Source of the DNA: Oasisia sp. SBJ-2009
Lineage: Eukaryota; Annelida; Polychaeta; Sabellida; Siboglinidae
DNA length: 64,000 nt
Direction: 5' to 3'
Assembly (NCBI GenBank): GCA_964017155.1
Contig: OZ024858.1
Span: forward strand, 22,938,657-23,002,656
A program made the position numbers and the translations under genes. Each line of letters opens with the position of its first letter. Within the stretch, counting starts at the first letter, position 1. The notes under the pieces are model-generated. The model searched no databases, was not told the DNA's origin, and saw nothing but the letters and a program-made list of their open reading frames with translations. This document shows, in pieces, positions 13,007-27,120 of the stretch.

Positions 13007-13430
13007 AGCCTTACCCCAGATTAGGGTAAAGACGCTGATTGGCTCTCAGGCCTACTATGAAATTAAAATAACGATATACTTTTACAAGATAATAATAGCA
13101 CATGAAAAGTATTCAACATTGAACTTATATTAACACAAAAGTAAGTAAAAATTCAAATTTACAGTTGTTTATAAAATAAGAATTACGGCAGGATTAACCA
13201 GTATCCGTGAGGTGGCAGCATTGTCTAGCCCCACACGGATAGCATACCAGTTAAATAAGGATACATTTTTATCAAATAATGCTGTATTATAAAAACTATT
13301 CAGAATTAAACTTATATTAACACAAAATAAATAGAAATACAAATTTGCAGTTGTTTATAAAATATATATTACGGCAGTGTCCGTGAGGTGGCAGTATTGT
13401 ATAGATCACGCGGATACCAAACAAAAGCCA
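13007..13430. repeat. Dispersed repeat, also present near 63.1 kb
   Basis: This follows the triplicated repeat and begins TTACCCCAGATTAGGGTA. It shares long stretches with 63071-63310, including CTGATTGGCTCTCAGGCC and GCAGTTGTTTATAAAATA. Within this copy the distal part is itself repeated (about 13130-13260 and 13310-13420). It is probably a non-autonomous transposon; its ends are not resolved. Confidence 0.75.
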
Positions 13431-13433
13431 TAA

Positions 13434-13497
13434 ATGGTACCAGACTGTCTTCTCGGCGTAGTTCCGCAGCCGACCGACAGTCGGTTAAGCGAGACTA
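13434..13497. repeat. Short repeat shared with about 37080
   Basis: ATGGTACCAGACTGTCTTCT and the following GGCGTAGTTCCGCAGCCGACC are almost identical to 37079-37141. Here the repeat lies directly upstream of the integrase relic; at 37 kb no integrase follows. It may be part of the same retroelement family. Confidence 0.8.
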
Positions 13498-14560
13498 GGC
13501 GACTTCATGAATCTCGAAATGGCATCCCGAAATGCCGCGAATGAGCAGCCAGTGCCATCTGGTGGCCCGGTATCAGTCGCGACATAAAGAGGTTTATCGA
13601 TCGTTGTGATACTTGCCGACGAAATCAACCGACACAGAGAGAACAACCTCTTCGTCTGGTTTAACTATCCGGAAGACCATGGGAGAAAGTCGCCATGGAT
13701 ATCTTCCATTACAAGCGAAATAACTATCTCGTGATCATCGACTACTACTCGCGCTGGATTGAAATCAAACAGTTGACCAGTCCAACGTCTGACTGCGTGA
13801 TCTGCCGCCTCAAGGCCGTGTTTGCCACACGTGGTATACCGGATGTGGTGGTATCAGACAACGGAAGACAGTTCATCTCGGACGAATTAAGGAAATTCGC
13901 GAAATCATGGTGCTTCGCTCAACATACCACAAACCCATATTCTCCGCAAGAGAATAAGACGGCGGAGCGAGCTGTGCAGACGGCGGAAAGATTGCTAGAC
14001 CTCGACGAATCACAGATAGGTTTGTTGAGCTACCATGCGTCGCCTCATAGTGCAATCGGCGTATCACATGCAGTGGCACTAATGGGTCGTCAACTCGCCA
14101 CACGACTGCCCGCTGTGAGAGAACAATTGTCGCCACGTCAACACCGAGATGGGGACATCCGAAACTCCGATCAGAATTCCAAAACGGCGTACAAGCGATG
14201 CTACGATCGGCGACATGGTGTACGCATATTACCGCCGTTACAAAATGGCGAAACCAGTGTTGCTGAAATTGGATGGGAGAAGCAGTGGTCGACGCCGAGC
14301 ACTGTTTTCAGAAGTGACCCGCAGAACCGGTCATATGTTGTGAAAACCAGTGCAGCTATCTGCTATCGCTGAAGTCGAAAGCACGTCCAAGATGTGCCGA
14401 ACGTGCTTCTATCAGTGCCCAACGACGATCCACGTGATGAAGTCGTGCCGCCCGTGGACGTTTCCGCCGGGCTGAATAAGCCGGCAGTGTATACCAGGTG
14501 TGGCCGAGCAGTCCGTCGGCTGGCGGAATTTGGGACTGCAAATTTACGTGTTGTATTTTT
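13434..14560 (+). pseudogene. Ty3-like retrotransposon integrase fragment, frameshifted
   Basis: The remains of a pol gene of the K02A2.6-like Ty3 type. A zinc-binding H2C2-like segment (about 13590-13650, [16 protein letters not shown]) is read in another frame from the integrase core at 13695-14372. The core shows the expected catalytic block order: MDIFHYK with the first Asp, VVSDNGRQF with the second, and NKTAERAVQTAE with the Glu. The frame then breaks near 14170, and an integrase tail ending RCGRAVRRLAEFGT appears in a shifted frame to about 14540. There are no gag, protease or reverse-transcriptase regions and no paired LTRs, so this is a dead internal fragment. Confidence 0.8.
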
Positions 14561-15250
14561 GCCTGGCATAAAGTCATTCTTACTTTGTTATCCGACGTTA
14601 CAACACGCACGCACGCACGCACACAAACACATGGATGAATGCACGTGTTCATTGAAAAATATTTATTTAACACAATATGTAGGAAACATGAAACTTGCAC
14701 TACGACGTGTTGGTTATGTTTATTTGATACACCAATCAGGCAATATACAGATGTACAATGCATTAGCTACAGAAATATAGTAAACACATCTCACCTAGCT
14801 TTAACATGTTCTTACAAATATAGGATATATAATTTCATTAAGTTTTTATTGTGATTTAAAACAAATCCCACTAAAACTTACAAAAACCGTTTTCGCAAAA
14901 TAATCACGCAAATGCAACCATGTGTTAAAACACAAGAACAATATTTCCTTATACAAAAATATTGTGTATGTATACTCCTAAATGCAGCTTAGCCAAATCC
15001 CGACAGGCAGGTTATACGAGCTCCGAAAACGGTAATTTCAAAGTAAATAATTCTCATTAGATATACCAGTAATAACTAATTATCACTTGCCATGTGGCTT
15101 AATTATTACATCATATTCAAATACCACGTTGGTCTCTCATCAAAGTGAATATGCAACATATTACATATACAATTATGATCCATGGATTCTGATAATGTTT
15201 ATGATCACAGTGAAACTGTAATTCGTTGTGAAACGCAAACTGACAAACAG
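14561..15250. other. 3' flank of ZNF-1 duplication block
   Basis: AT-rich DNA starting with an ACGC/ACAC repeat. Its sequence, for example 'CATTAGCTACAGAAATATAG' followed by a CACCTAGCTTTAACA word, recurs downstream of the other zinc-finger genes and at 47040-47230. It therefore marks one end of the duplicated unit. It holds the 3' UTR of ZNF-1; I could not fix a poly(A) signal. Confidence 0.7.
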
Positions 15251-17620
15251 CTATTTCTTCGTGGCGTTGTTGTGAGTTTTCTCGTGAGCCCTACGTTGAT
15301 GTGGAAGCGTAAACGTTCGTCCACATATAGTGCAGGCATGAGGCTTAACACCACTGTGTGACTTTTCATGTGTCTTAATCTGACTTGAAGTCACAAATGA
15401 TTTCCCGCAAATGGCACATGTATACGGCTTCACATTCGTATGTATTCTTTTATGAACATCCAGCGCACTAGCCTGTGCAAAGGAAGTTCCACACACACCA
15501 CAGGAATATGGTTTCTCGCCTGTGTGAGTTCTTGTGTGGGTTTTGAGGCGTACAGAACTTTTGAATGCTTTGCCGCATGTTTCACATATATAAGGCTTAT
15601 CGTCCGAGTGAATAATCACGTGATTGCGAAGACTAGTGAGTCTTTTAAATGCCTTTCCACATGTAAAACAAAGATGTGATTTTACTGATTTTATTCCTGT
15701 GTGTGTCCTGTTGTGTTGCCCGAGATGCCGTTCGATAACAAACGATTTCTCACACAGAGAACATGGGAATATCTTTTCGCTCAGATGTGACAGTCCGTGA
15801 ATTTTAAGAGCGGTCGCACACATGAAAGATTTTCCACACTTATCACACACTTGAGGCCTTTTGCCTGTGTGCGTCAACATGTGGTATCTAATACCGGGTT
15901 GGTATTTATATGTCTTTCCGCATAATTTGCAAGAGAACCGCCTTTCACTCTTGTGGACTACAATATGCTTACTATAATTAGAGGAAGTATAAAACAGTTT
16001 TCCGCAGGTGCTACATTGATATCTTTTGTCATGACGGTGAGCATGCACTTTAAGACAGGCCGAACTAACGAACGCCCTCATACATTTGCCACACTTGTAC
16101 GGCTTTATCTGGTTAGTGGCATCCAGTGTAGTGTTCAATGTGTCACACTTTTCCGCGCAACATTTCTGTCTGTGTTGTTTCATGCAAAATAGTTTCGAAA
16201 ACAACTGTCCGCACACAGGACAGGGATAGGATTTAACGCCGGTGTCAGCCAAAGTAACCGCGCACACATCTGCGTAAGCGAGTTCCGTCCGGTTGACTGT
16301 AACATGGCCAGTGTCGCATGTATGCTTCTGCTTCCGTTTGTGCCTATTCAAAGAATGTTGTAATCTGTACCACCTTCCACACACTGAACAGGTGTAGTGT
16401 GTAACATTGGCGTCGTGCACTGCCTTGTGTTGTTTCAGACCGCCACTACACCGATACGTCTTTCCACAAGTGACACAACGGTACGGTGTTTCACCACTTG
16501 CCATATTTCGGTCACGTTTATTGTAACTGTCATCTGTGACAATGTTGAGGTCACTTGTCCTAGACGGTGTCTCGATGGAAATCAAATGGTTTTCTTCTGT
16601 GCATGGTGCTGCCACAATATCTGTTACACCGTCTGTCTCAGTTATGTTTGGCTTGTCTTTCTGTGCATAACTGGGTTCACTATAATCTTCAGTGTCACTA
16701 GAATCTCTCATGTCATCATCACATTCTCGCAAGTCGTCACAGTCTGTCACGTCACACGACTTCACCATGAATTTTGTTTTCTTCTGTCCATCAACGTTTA
16801 CCTGTGTCGCTAGAATTACAACTTTCTGTGCTTTGGCTTTGGTTTTGTCACTGTCACATGACACACCCGCTTGAAGTAAACTGTCACATGATATACCCGC
16901 TTGAAGTACACTGTCATATGACACACTCGCTTGAAGTACACTGTCACATGACACACCCGCTTGAAGTACACTGTCACTTGACACACTCGCTTGAAGTACA
17001 CTGTCACATGATGTATCCACTTCATGCACACTGTTGAGTTCACTTTTTAGTGCAAGTGTGTCGATGTGAATGTCCTTCCAGTCATAGTCCTCCTGTCTTA
17101 CAACATTTACTGCCTGAAGATTCATCTCTGCATAGTTCAATTTTGCACCGTCTTCACGTGGGTCACTGCTCTGACTAGACTGTGTCGTGTCAGATAATTT
17201 CACTGTGAATCTAGTTGTCCCAGTGTCGTCCTGTGTGGGAACAATGACTACTTTTCGTGCCCTCGCCTTCCCATAGCTGCGACTACAGGTGGGGAGATCA
17301 CTCACAGTGTCAGAACCACCGAGTGCATTTGTCTTTCCAGCACACAGAGACCCGTCAAATTTGTAGATGTCCGTCAGAACCACTGTGCATGCTTTCAGTT
17401 TCACTTTGTCAATGTCTCCATTGTCAGATTGATTTTTGTTTGACTTCACGTGTTTGTCTGTGTCACTCATGTTGGTCTGATCAGGTAATTTATCTTGTCT
17501 CATTCTGCTCACAACACCTGCAATCACAACAGTTGCTATAACATCTGCTATCATCAGAAAAATCATCTGTTGACATCAACATTTTCAAAGAAAAGGTTAT
17601 TTTGACAAGGACTTACCCAT
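15251..17620 (-). CDS. ZNF-1, C2H2 zinc-finger protein with 13 fingers
   Basis: A probable sequence-specific nuclear DNA-binding protein; its targets are unknown. The main exon (17517-15251) is open throughout. A predicted first exon supplies only ATGG (17620-17617) before a GTAAGT donor; the acceptor TTGCAG|GT is at 17518. The 99-bp intron gives an in-frame protein of 756 residues. Order: basic N-terminus (MSDTDKHVKSNK); a conserved block VVLTDIYKF...LCAGKTNALGG; motif copy A (KVVIVPTQDDTGTTRFTVKL); five decamers of the CDSVLQASVS type; motif copy B (KVVILATQVNVDGQKKTKF); an acidic linker DCDDLRECDDDMRDSSDTE; and 13 fingers from about residue 346 to 750. Finger 3 is C2HC. No KRAB, ZAD, BTB or SET domain is seen. 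The unbroken frame and four intact paralogues argue for a functional gene. Using an internal Met (MRQDK or MSDTD) would remove the need for the upstream exon. Confidence 0.88.
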
Positions 17621-18012
17621 GTGCTAAATGAATTACTTGTCATATCATTCATAATGGATACCAGAAAGGTTTGCATTTTCTTCAAAAATGATTACCTTGT
17701 ATTCAATTAAAAGAACAAACAAATGCCCAGTGGTTCTGAAGTCCTTTGGATTTAAAGAATAAAGGTACATTCTTATAAAGCGCTGCATCCAGTCCTCAGA
17801 GCTATACTTTAAAGAACTTGCATTTAAAGAAATTCAGTAGTTTGAAGATAATTAGACCTTAAAACATGCAGGCAGGCAATTTGGACAAATGTGGACAAAA
17901 CCCCAACAGAAAAGCGCCAACCGCTGATTTTAGATGTGAACTCTAGGATGTAGGAGTGTCTAGACTTTCTCTGTATATACTGTATACATATGCATATAAG
18001 CCTCTATCTTTG

Positions 18013-18060
<48 letters not shown>

Positions 18061-18505
18061 AGCCTCTGTAAGTAACAACAATTGCTACAAACAAGTAGAC
18101 CTATTGCTCATTTCATAGGTTCTTGTGTTCATTCAACAATACATCTCTAACTAAAGTTGACAGACGTTGAAGTGTCTTGAGTTTGTACATACATGTACAT
18201 TAAATACCCTTCAACTTGTACATTCACAAATTAGTGAACAGTCTCGTGTGCCTGAAAAACATAGATTGGATGTACACACATTATATAACTTTTAATCTGA
18301 GGCAGGCACAATCTTAAAGAAATTGCAAACGTTCTTTATGCAATGAAATTGCTGTTATGTATGTATGCATACATGTATGTATTTACTTATTTCTGTATTG
18401 ATCAAGAAAGTCTAGTCACTCACAGGCTGAGGATTGAGGTTGTCCACATTTGCAATAAGTTTATTAAATTTGCAAATCAAACTCTGTAAGTGTAAAAGGA
18501 TAATG
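17621..18505. other. 5' flank of ZNF-1 block
   Basis: Shared with the flanks of ZNF-2 and ZNF-3. It contains a LINE/SINE-tail-like segment (about 17755-17800, ATAAAGCGC followed by CATCCAGTCCTCAG), a (TA)n tract at 18017-18050 and unique-looking DNA up to the point where the CR1-like LINE interrupts the block. The shared tail predates the gene duplications. Confidence 0.7.
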
Positions 18506-19145
18506 TTATGAGTGCATAGAATGATCGAGATTGCGCATGCGTCAGGTGTAGTCAATTTTTTTCCCGCTGCACAAAATAGTCAAATTCTCAAAATAAAACG
18601 ATTGTCAACATCCCACATTAACAGACGAGTAAATGTACTAAGATAGTTAAACAGGCATCTAAATCAACAGCCCCCAAATCATAGATCCGTAAATTTATTC
18701 TACATAACCACCCAAAATTTTCCTAAACAAAATGGTGGACAAGTAAACAAATAGTTAAAGCGCGCGAAATAAAATCACTCACAAACCAACTGAATATAAA
18801 TACGTAAATAACAGCTCATAACATATCAGTTTAGTTTCGTAAAACCCCATCCTCTGTTCTCCCATTCCTGAACTAACAGGCCTTTTTTCGGGTGTATCAT
18901 TATCAATCACCCCTGTTTGACTTCAAGACACCTCAAGCCCTGAGTTGGCCCAGGGCTAACATACAATTAATTAAATAACTCTGCATTTCTTACTTAGATG
19001 TCCTTTCTATCTGTTTTGTGTTTGCACTAACCCCAGCCCTGCACATATAAAAAATAAAGAGGTATTTATATATATACCCCGAGGTATATATATGTATATA
19101 AATTAATTTATTTTTTATTTTTAATATAAATATAATTGTTATTAA

Positions 19146-20232
19146 GGTGTAGGAATTACCAATAATGTACTGACACAAACATCTAGGGCTTTACGAGGTA
19201 GTTCATCAACAAAAAATAACGCTAAAAAACAGCATAAAGCAAATAAGAAACTGGAGGTAAGTCAAGACCAAGATAGAGAGAATGATAAAAGTGTCTGCCA
19301 CGACTGTAACCAAGAAGTAAAGAACAACGATAGAGGAATAGAATGCGACATATGTAAGGGATGGTACCACAAGGAGTGCCAGAAAGTGTCGGATGCACTG
19401 TACCAAGTGCTGATTAGCGAAGAACAAACACAGATTAGCTGGTATTGTTCGTCATGCCAAAGAGGGGCAAAGGCAATTATGACTCAGTTGCTAGTTATGC
19501 ACGAAAGACAAAATCAATTCGACCACAAGTTATCTGTATTGGAGAATAAACATGACACATTAAACAACAGGGTGAGTGAAGTTGAGGATGCAGTTGCCAA
19601 AGTAGCAGATCTGCAGGCTCAGGCTGCAAACAAATCCCTTACTACAAACCAGATTCCACCAATCCTAAATAAAGAAGAAGTAGTTGCCACAGTGTACACC
19701 CAAGTCAATGACAGGATAAATAGAAGGAAAAACATAGTGGTCTATTATGTGCCAGAGGGGACCAGCACCATAAAAGCAGAAAATGCAACCCACGATAGAG
19801 AACTTATGAAACAGTTAACAGAACCCACAACAGGTGGACAATACCAGCCAGAGAGCCTCCAAGTACGGAGATTAGGGAGCAGAGCTAACAACGAGACTGG
19901 GACAGAAGAGACAAGAAGCCGGCCCCTGCTTGTGACCTTTCCAGGTGAAGACAAAAAAGCTTCAGTCATGAAAAACTTACACAAATTTAAAAAACAAAGG
20001 TGAACCCTTCAGTGAAATGGTCATTAAACATGACATGAGCAGGGAGGACAGAGAGAAGGAGCGACTATTGCAGAAAGAGACAAGAGAAAAAACACAGCAG
20101 GAGCAGACTTCAAATTTTGTATACATAGTAAGAGGTCGACCAGGAGAAAGACAAAAAATCAAGGTAAAAAAAGGAGCGAAATTAACAACCCAACTCAGGC
20201 ACAAGTGTAGGGGAAATAATTGTGTGGTATTC
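19146..20232 (+). pseudogene. LINE ORF1 with PHD finger and coiled coil, frameshifted
   Basis: The ORF1 protein of this class binds LINE RNA. A frame open from 19146 (after an in-frame stop at 19143) contains a C4HC3 PHD-type zinc finger at 19296-19457. It runs CHDC, CDIC, then KGWYHKEC and WYCSSC. A heptad-rich stretch follows (about 19500-19640, LSVLENKHDTLNNRVSEVED), a likely coiled coil. The frame stops at 20003. The expected C-terminal basic part (VIKHDMSREDREKERLLQKE) continues in a different frame at 20017-20232, so a frameshift lies near 20000. No initiating ATG is visible at the 5' end. PHD fingers in ORF1 are known from several CR1-group elements. Confidence 0.8.
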
Positions 20233-20274
20233 TAATGCAGATGTATTAACAAAAGACAAACTAACAGAACTTAA

Positions 20275-23200
20275 AATGTAGAATAAATAACAACTTCACT
20301 CCACCCCATATTATAGCTATATCAGAGGTAAAACCTAAACACTTTAAGAGAAAAATTACACTACAGGAAAACAATCTGGAAGGCTATTCTATGGAAACCA
20401 TAAATATGAATGAAAATAAAGGTAGAGGGATGATCCTATTTATCCACAATTCGCTACCGTTTCAAGCGCACCATTTTGAAGTTGATTTTAACGAGGCACT
20501 GTTTTGCATCTTGAACCTGAAGGGGAAGGAAACACTTCTGGTAGGCTCCTTTTATAGAAGCCCCAACAGCACTACTGAAAACAATGATAGCCTTAATGAG
20601 CTACTAGAGAAAATAAGTGAAAAAAATATTTCACACGTCCTTCTACTTGGAGACTTCAATTACCCAAAGATTGATTGGAAAATAATGTGTACGTCGGTTT
20701 CAAATATAGAAGACAGAGTTTAAATTTATCGAAAAGCTTCGAGATTGTTATCTCATCCAACATATAACTGAACCCACTAGAGGTAGAGGGACAACAGAGC
20801 CATCACTTCTTGACCTAGTAATCACTAGTGAGGATTCCGAAATTGTGTCTATTGATACAGCCTCAGCACTAGGGAAAAGTGACCATTCCATAATCAAAGT
20901 GATTCTTAACTGCACACCAATACATGAGCCGATCAGAAAAACTGTTTATAAATACGATAAGGGAGACTACCCCAAAATGGAGGACATGTTAAGCATTGAT
21001 TGGGATGCCGAATTTTTAGAACATGAGGGTGATGTGCAAGCACAATGGGACATTTTTACAATGAAACATAGAGAAGCTGTAGAAAGCCGTATACCTAAAA
21101 AGGTGATGTCAGAAAGAACAAAAAAATACCTGGTACCACTAAATGTAAAAATAAGAGCTAAAATCAGAAGAAAAAATAGACTGTGGAAGAAATATCTTCT
21201 AACTAGAGATGTCCAAGCTTACCAGGAATACTGCAGATTACGCAATCAGGTTAGGAGGTTAACAAGAAAGGCACAACAAATATATGAAAAAAGTATCATT
21301 AGCCAAATAAAAGAGAATCCTAAGAAATTTTGGCAATACGCCCAGGCAAAAATGAAGACAAGAACGGGTATACCCAACTTAATAAACAGTGATTTGAAAG
21401 ATGACTTAACAAACTCAGACTCGGAAAAAGCAGAGCTGTTGGCTGATTATTTCTCTTCGGTATTTACAATTGAACCACAAGAGAAAACTCCTGAGGAACC
21501 TATAAGATGTTATAATACAGTTGAAACGTGTACTATTAACCCATCAGTAGTGGCAGCAAAACTAAAAACATTTAAATCACCTGGACCTGATGGCATACAC
21601 CCCAGGGTCTTAAATGAATTAGCAGACTGCATCAGTATTCCATTATCAATTATTTTTAACACATCTCTAACAACAGGCAAACTACCCAAAGAATGGAAAC
21701 AGGCTAACATATCTCCAATCCATAAGAAAGGAAGCAAAACATTACCTCAAAATTACCGACCAGTCAGTATAACAAGTCAGAGATGGAGTAATCGTACTCG
21801 TGTACTTGTACTCGAGTATGAGTACTTTTTGAGTACTTGTACTCATACTCGAGTACGAAGCAAAGTAATTGTACTCGTACTCGAGTACATTACCAAAGTA
21901 ATCGTACTCACGATTACTTCTCACGATTACATTTTTTTTCCATATGAACAGTTGCAAGCAAATATATCAGACAGATAAAAATGGCAATATTAGAAGTAAT
22001 CTAATAAATGTAATAATAATTGAGGTATTCATTTTCTATTACTATTGAGCATTTAAGTTAAATAAATATTCAGTAAGATTTCCCTAATTATACCTTCTCT
22101 TCCCAGAGAGGCCACATCTCCTCATCCTCCTGCTTAGTACAAAGTACAAGTTATATTGTGACAGTCCCTGGGAAGCACTGCAGGAGATAAGCATCCCCTA
22201 ACATCTTGCTTTGTAATTTTAGAAGCCATGCCACAGCCCCACTTGTACTGTTTGTTCTGCCAGTATGGTGTGAATGACTGGGCAGTTAGCTGCTAAATCC
22301 CTGTCCATTATGTTTAAGTGTAAACTGTAAACCTGTCTAAATCCCCAACTATTCTGTTTGTCCCATCTGATATATGACATATTTGAATTGGATATTATTG
22401 TTAATATATTTTCCTCTTGATACTTTATTGACATAGTTGAACCACCACTAATTTGGCACTCATTATAACACTTGTATGCTATTTGTTACAGTATCACTAT
22501 GACACCTTTAATTTGTAGTATGATATATGGACATCTTGAGTATCAATCCAGTATTAAATGGTTCATTCAACACATGAGAAAGTCATCTGATTATTAATAA
22601 TAATAATAACATCTGGATAGTGGATAGCAGTTAGCAGTAATCAGTTAGAACACTAGATATTGGCACAGCAACAGAAAAAGAATGATACCTGATTCCATGG
22701 AGGTCACCTTTATGGTAGAAACAGGATATTTATTAAAGTAATCGTGAAAGTAATCATGATTACATTCTAAAGTAATCGTGAAAGTAATCATGATGACATT
22801 CTAAAGTAATCGTACTCGTACTCGAGTACATTGTAAAGTAATCGTACTCGAGTACATTTATTTTCTGAGTACTCGTACTCATGCATGTTCAAAGTAATCG
22901 TACTCGTACTCGAGTACATTTGTATTGTACTCGCTCCATCTCTGTAACAAGTGTAGTGGGTAAGATAATGGAAGAAATAATTAGAGACACCATCACTGTA
23001 CATATGAAAGAAAATGAGCTATTGAGTAAATGTCAGTTTGGTTTTGTAAAGGGCCGTTCAACAGTACCTACTTCAACTATTAAAGGTATTAGATATATGG
23101 ACTGAAACGCTGGACAATGGAGGCTGTATTGATGTAATATATTGTGATTTTATGAAAGCATTTGACAAGGTCCCACATTCAAAACTATAAAAAAAAATAC

Positions 23201-24168
23201 AGAGCTATGGAATAAAGGGCAACCTAATTAACTGGATCATAGATCTACTTTCACATAGAAAATAACGAATACGAATTAACAACATATTTTCTAACTGGCA
23301 AGAAGTGATCAGTGGAATACCACAAGGATCCGTGATCGGCCCCCTTCTTTTTGTTATCTTCATAAATGATCTACCTGATGTTATAAAAAAACTCTCATAT
23401 TTTTCTATTTGCAGATGATATGAAACTTTTTAACCCTATTTATAATGAAGAGAACTGCAACATCCTACAAAAAGATCTCACCTCAGCGGAGAAATGGTCA
23501 GAAACATCACTACTGAAATTTCATCCTGATAAATGTTGTAACATGCGAATTGAACGTTCCTCCATAAGAAATGATGGATACACAATGGGTAAAGATCAGA
23601 AAACAATTAATAAAGCGGAAACAGTAAAGGATATTGGAGTAACTTTTGACTCATCACTTAACTTCGAGGCACATATGTCAGAAAAAATTAATAAAGCCAA
23701 TTCTATGATGGGGATAATTCGACGCACTTTTGAATATCTAGATGATAAGTGTTTTTCTACTGTTTTTAAGTCTCTGGATATAAGGAACTGGATTATAAAG
23801 AACGTCTAATAAGATTAAAGCTACCAACTCTTTCATACCGTCGATTTAGGGGAGACATGATAGAAATTTACAAAATATTAACTGGGAAATATGATTCTAC
23901 TGTTACATCAAATTTTTTTACATTAAGGGATAATGATTCAATAACGAGAGGGCACAACCTAAAAATATTTAAAGAAAGATGCCGATTAAACATCCGAAAA
24001 AATTCATTTGTATACCGATCTACTGATGTATGGAATAGCCTGCCACAGTCTGTGGTAGATGCTCCATCAGTCCAATCATTTCAAGGTAGACTTGATAAAC
24101 TATGGAAAAATCATCCTATAAAAATGATTTTACTGCACCACCTCAACTATGGACTGTGTCACCTTTAG
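20275..24168 (+). pseudogene. LINE ORF2: endonuclease and reverse transcriptase, multiply broken
   Basis: The endonuclease part (20275-20722) shows ISEVKPK, GSFYRSPNS and LLGDFNYPKIDW, typical of the AP-endonuclease fold used for target nicking. A frameshift at about 20720 precedes its last part (LLDLVITSED, KSDHSIIKV). The polymerase starts at about 21550 (FKSPGPDGIHP, EWKQANISPIHKKG) and is cut at 21777 by the hAT-like element. It resumes at 22953, again changes frame near 23090, and shows motif A (CDFMKAFDKVPH), motif B (ISGIPQGSVIGPLLF) and, after another frameshift near 23405, the ADD of motif C. The C-terminal block with WNSLPQSVVDAPS ends at about 24166. A deletion near 23780 removes part of the thumb region. 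Confidence 0.88.
21778..22944. mobile_element. Non-autonomous hAT-like transposon (1167 bp) inside the LINE
   Basis: The ends are CAGAGATGGAG and CTCCATCTCTG, perfect 11-bp inverted repeats. They are flanked by an 8-bp target duplication TAACAAGT (21770-21777 and 22945-22952), the signature of hAT elements. Both subterminal regions carry many copies of a GTACTCGTACTCGAGTAC-like word, possibly transposase-binding sites. There is no transposase frame. Removing the element and one duplication rejoins the LINE reading frame exactly. Confidence 0.93.
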
Positions 24169-24289
24169 ACGCATGCGCACAGTCTCAAAACAATGACCAA
24201 GACAGAGCTGGCACAAGAGGCAGGAATGCCTAATTCAGCCAGAAAAGGACCTGTAAGAACATGTAAGAATAATAATACAATTAAACTGC

Positions 24290-25165
<876 letters not shown>

Positions 25166-25166
25166 G

Positions 25167-27119
<1,953 letters not shown>

Positions 27120-27120
<1 letters not shown>

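Noticed and set aside
16774..17043. Repetitive frames opposite the decamer arrays (also 41588-41953 and 57584-57784)
   Set aside because: Shadow frames of the 30-bp coding minisatellite. The sense frames are the zinc-finger proteins.
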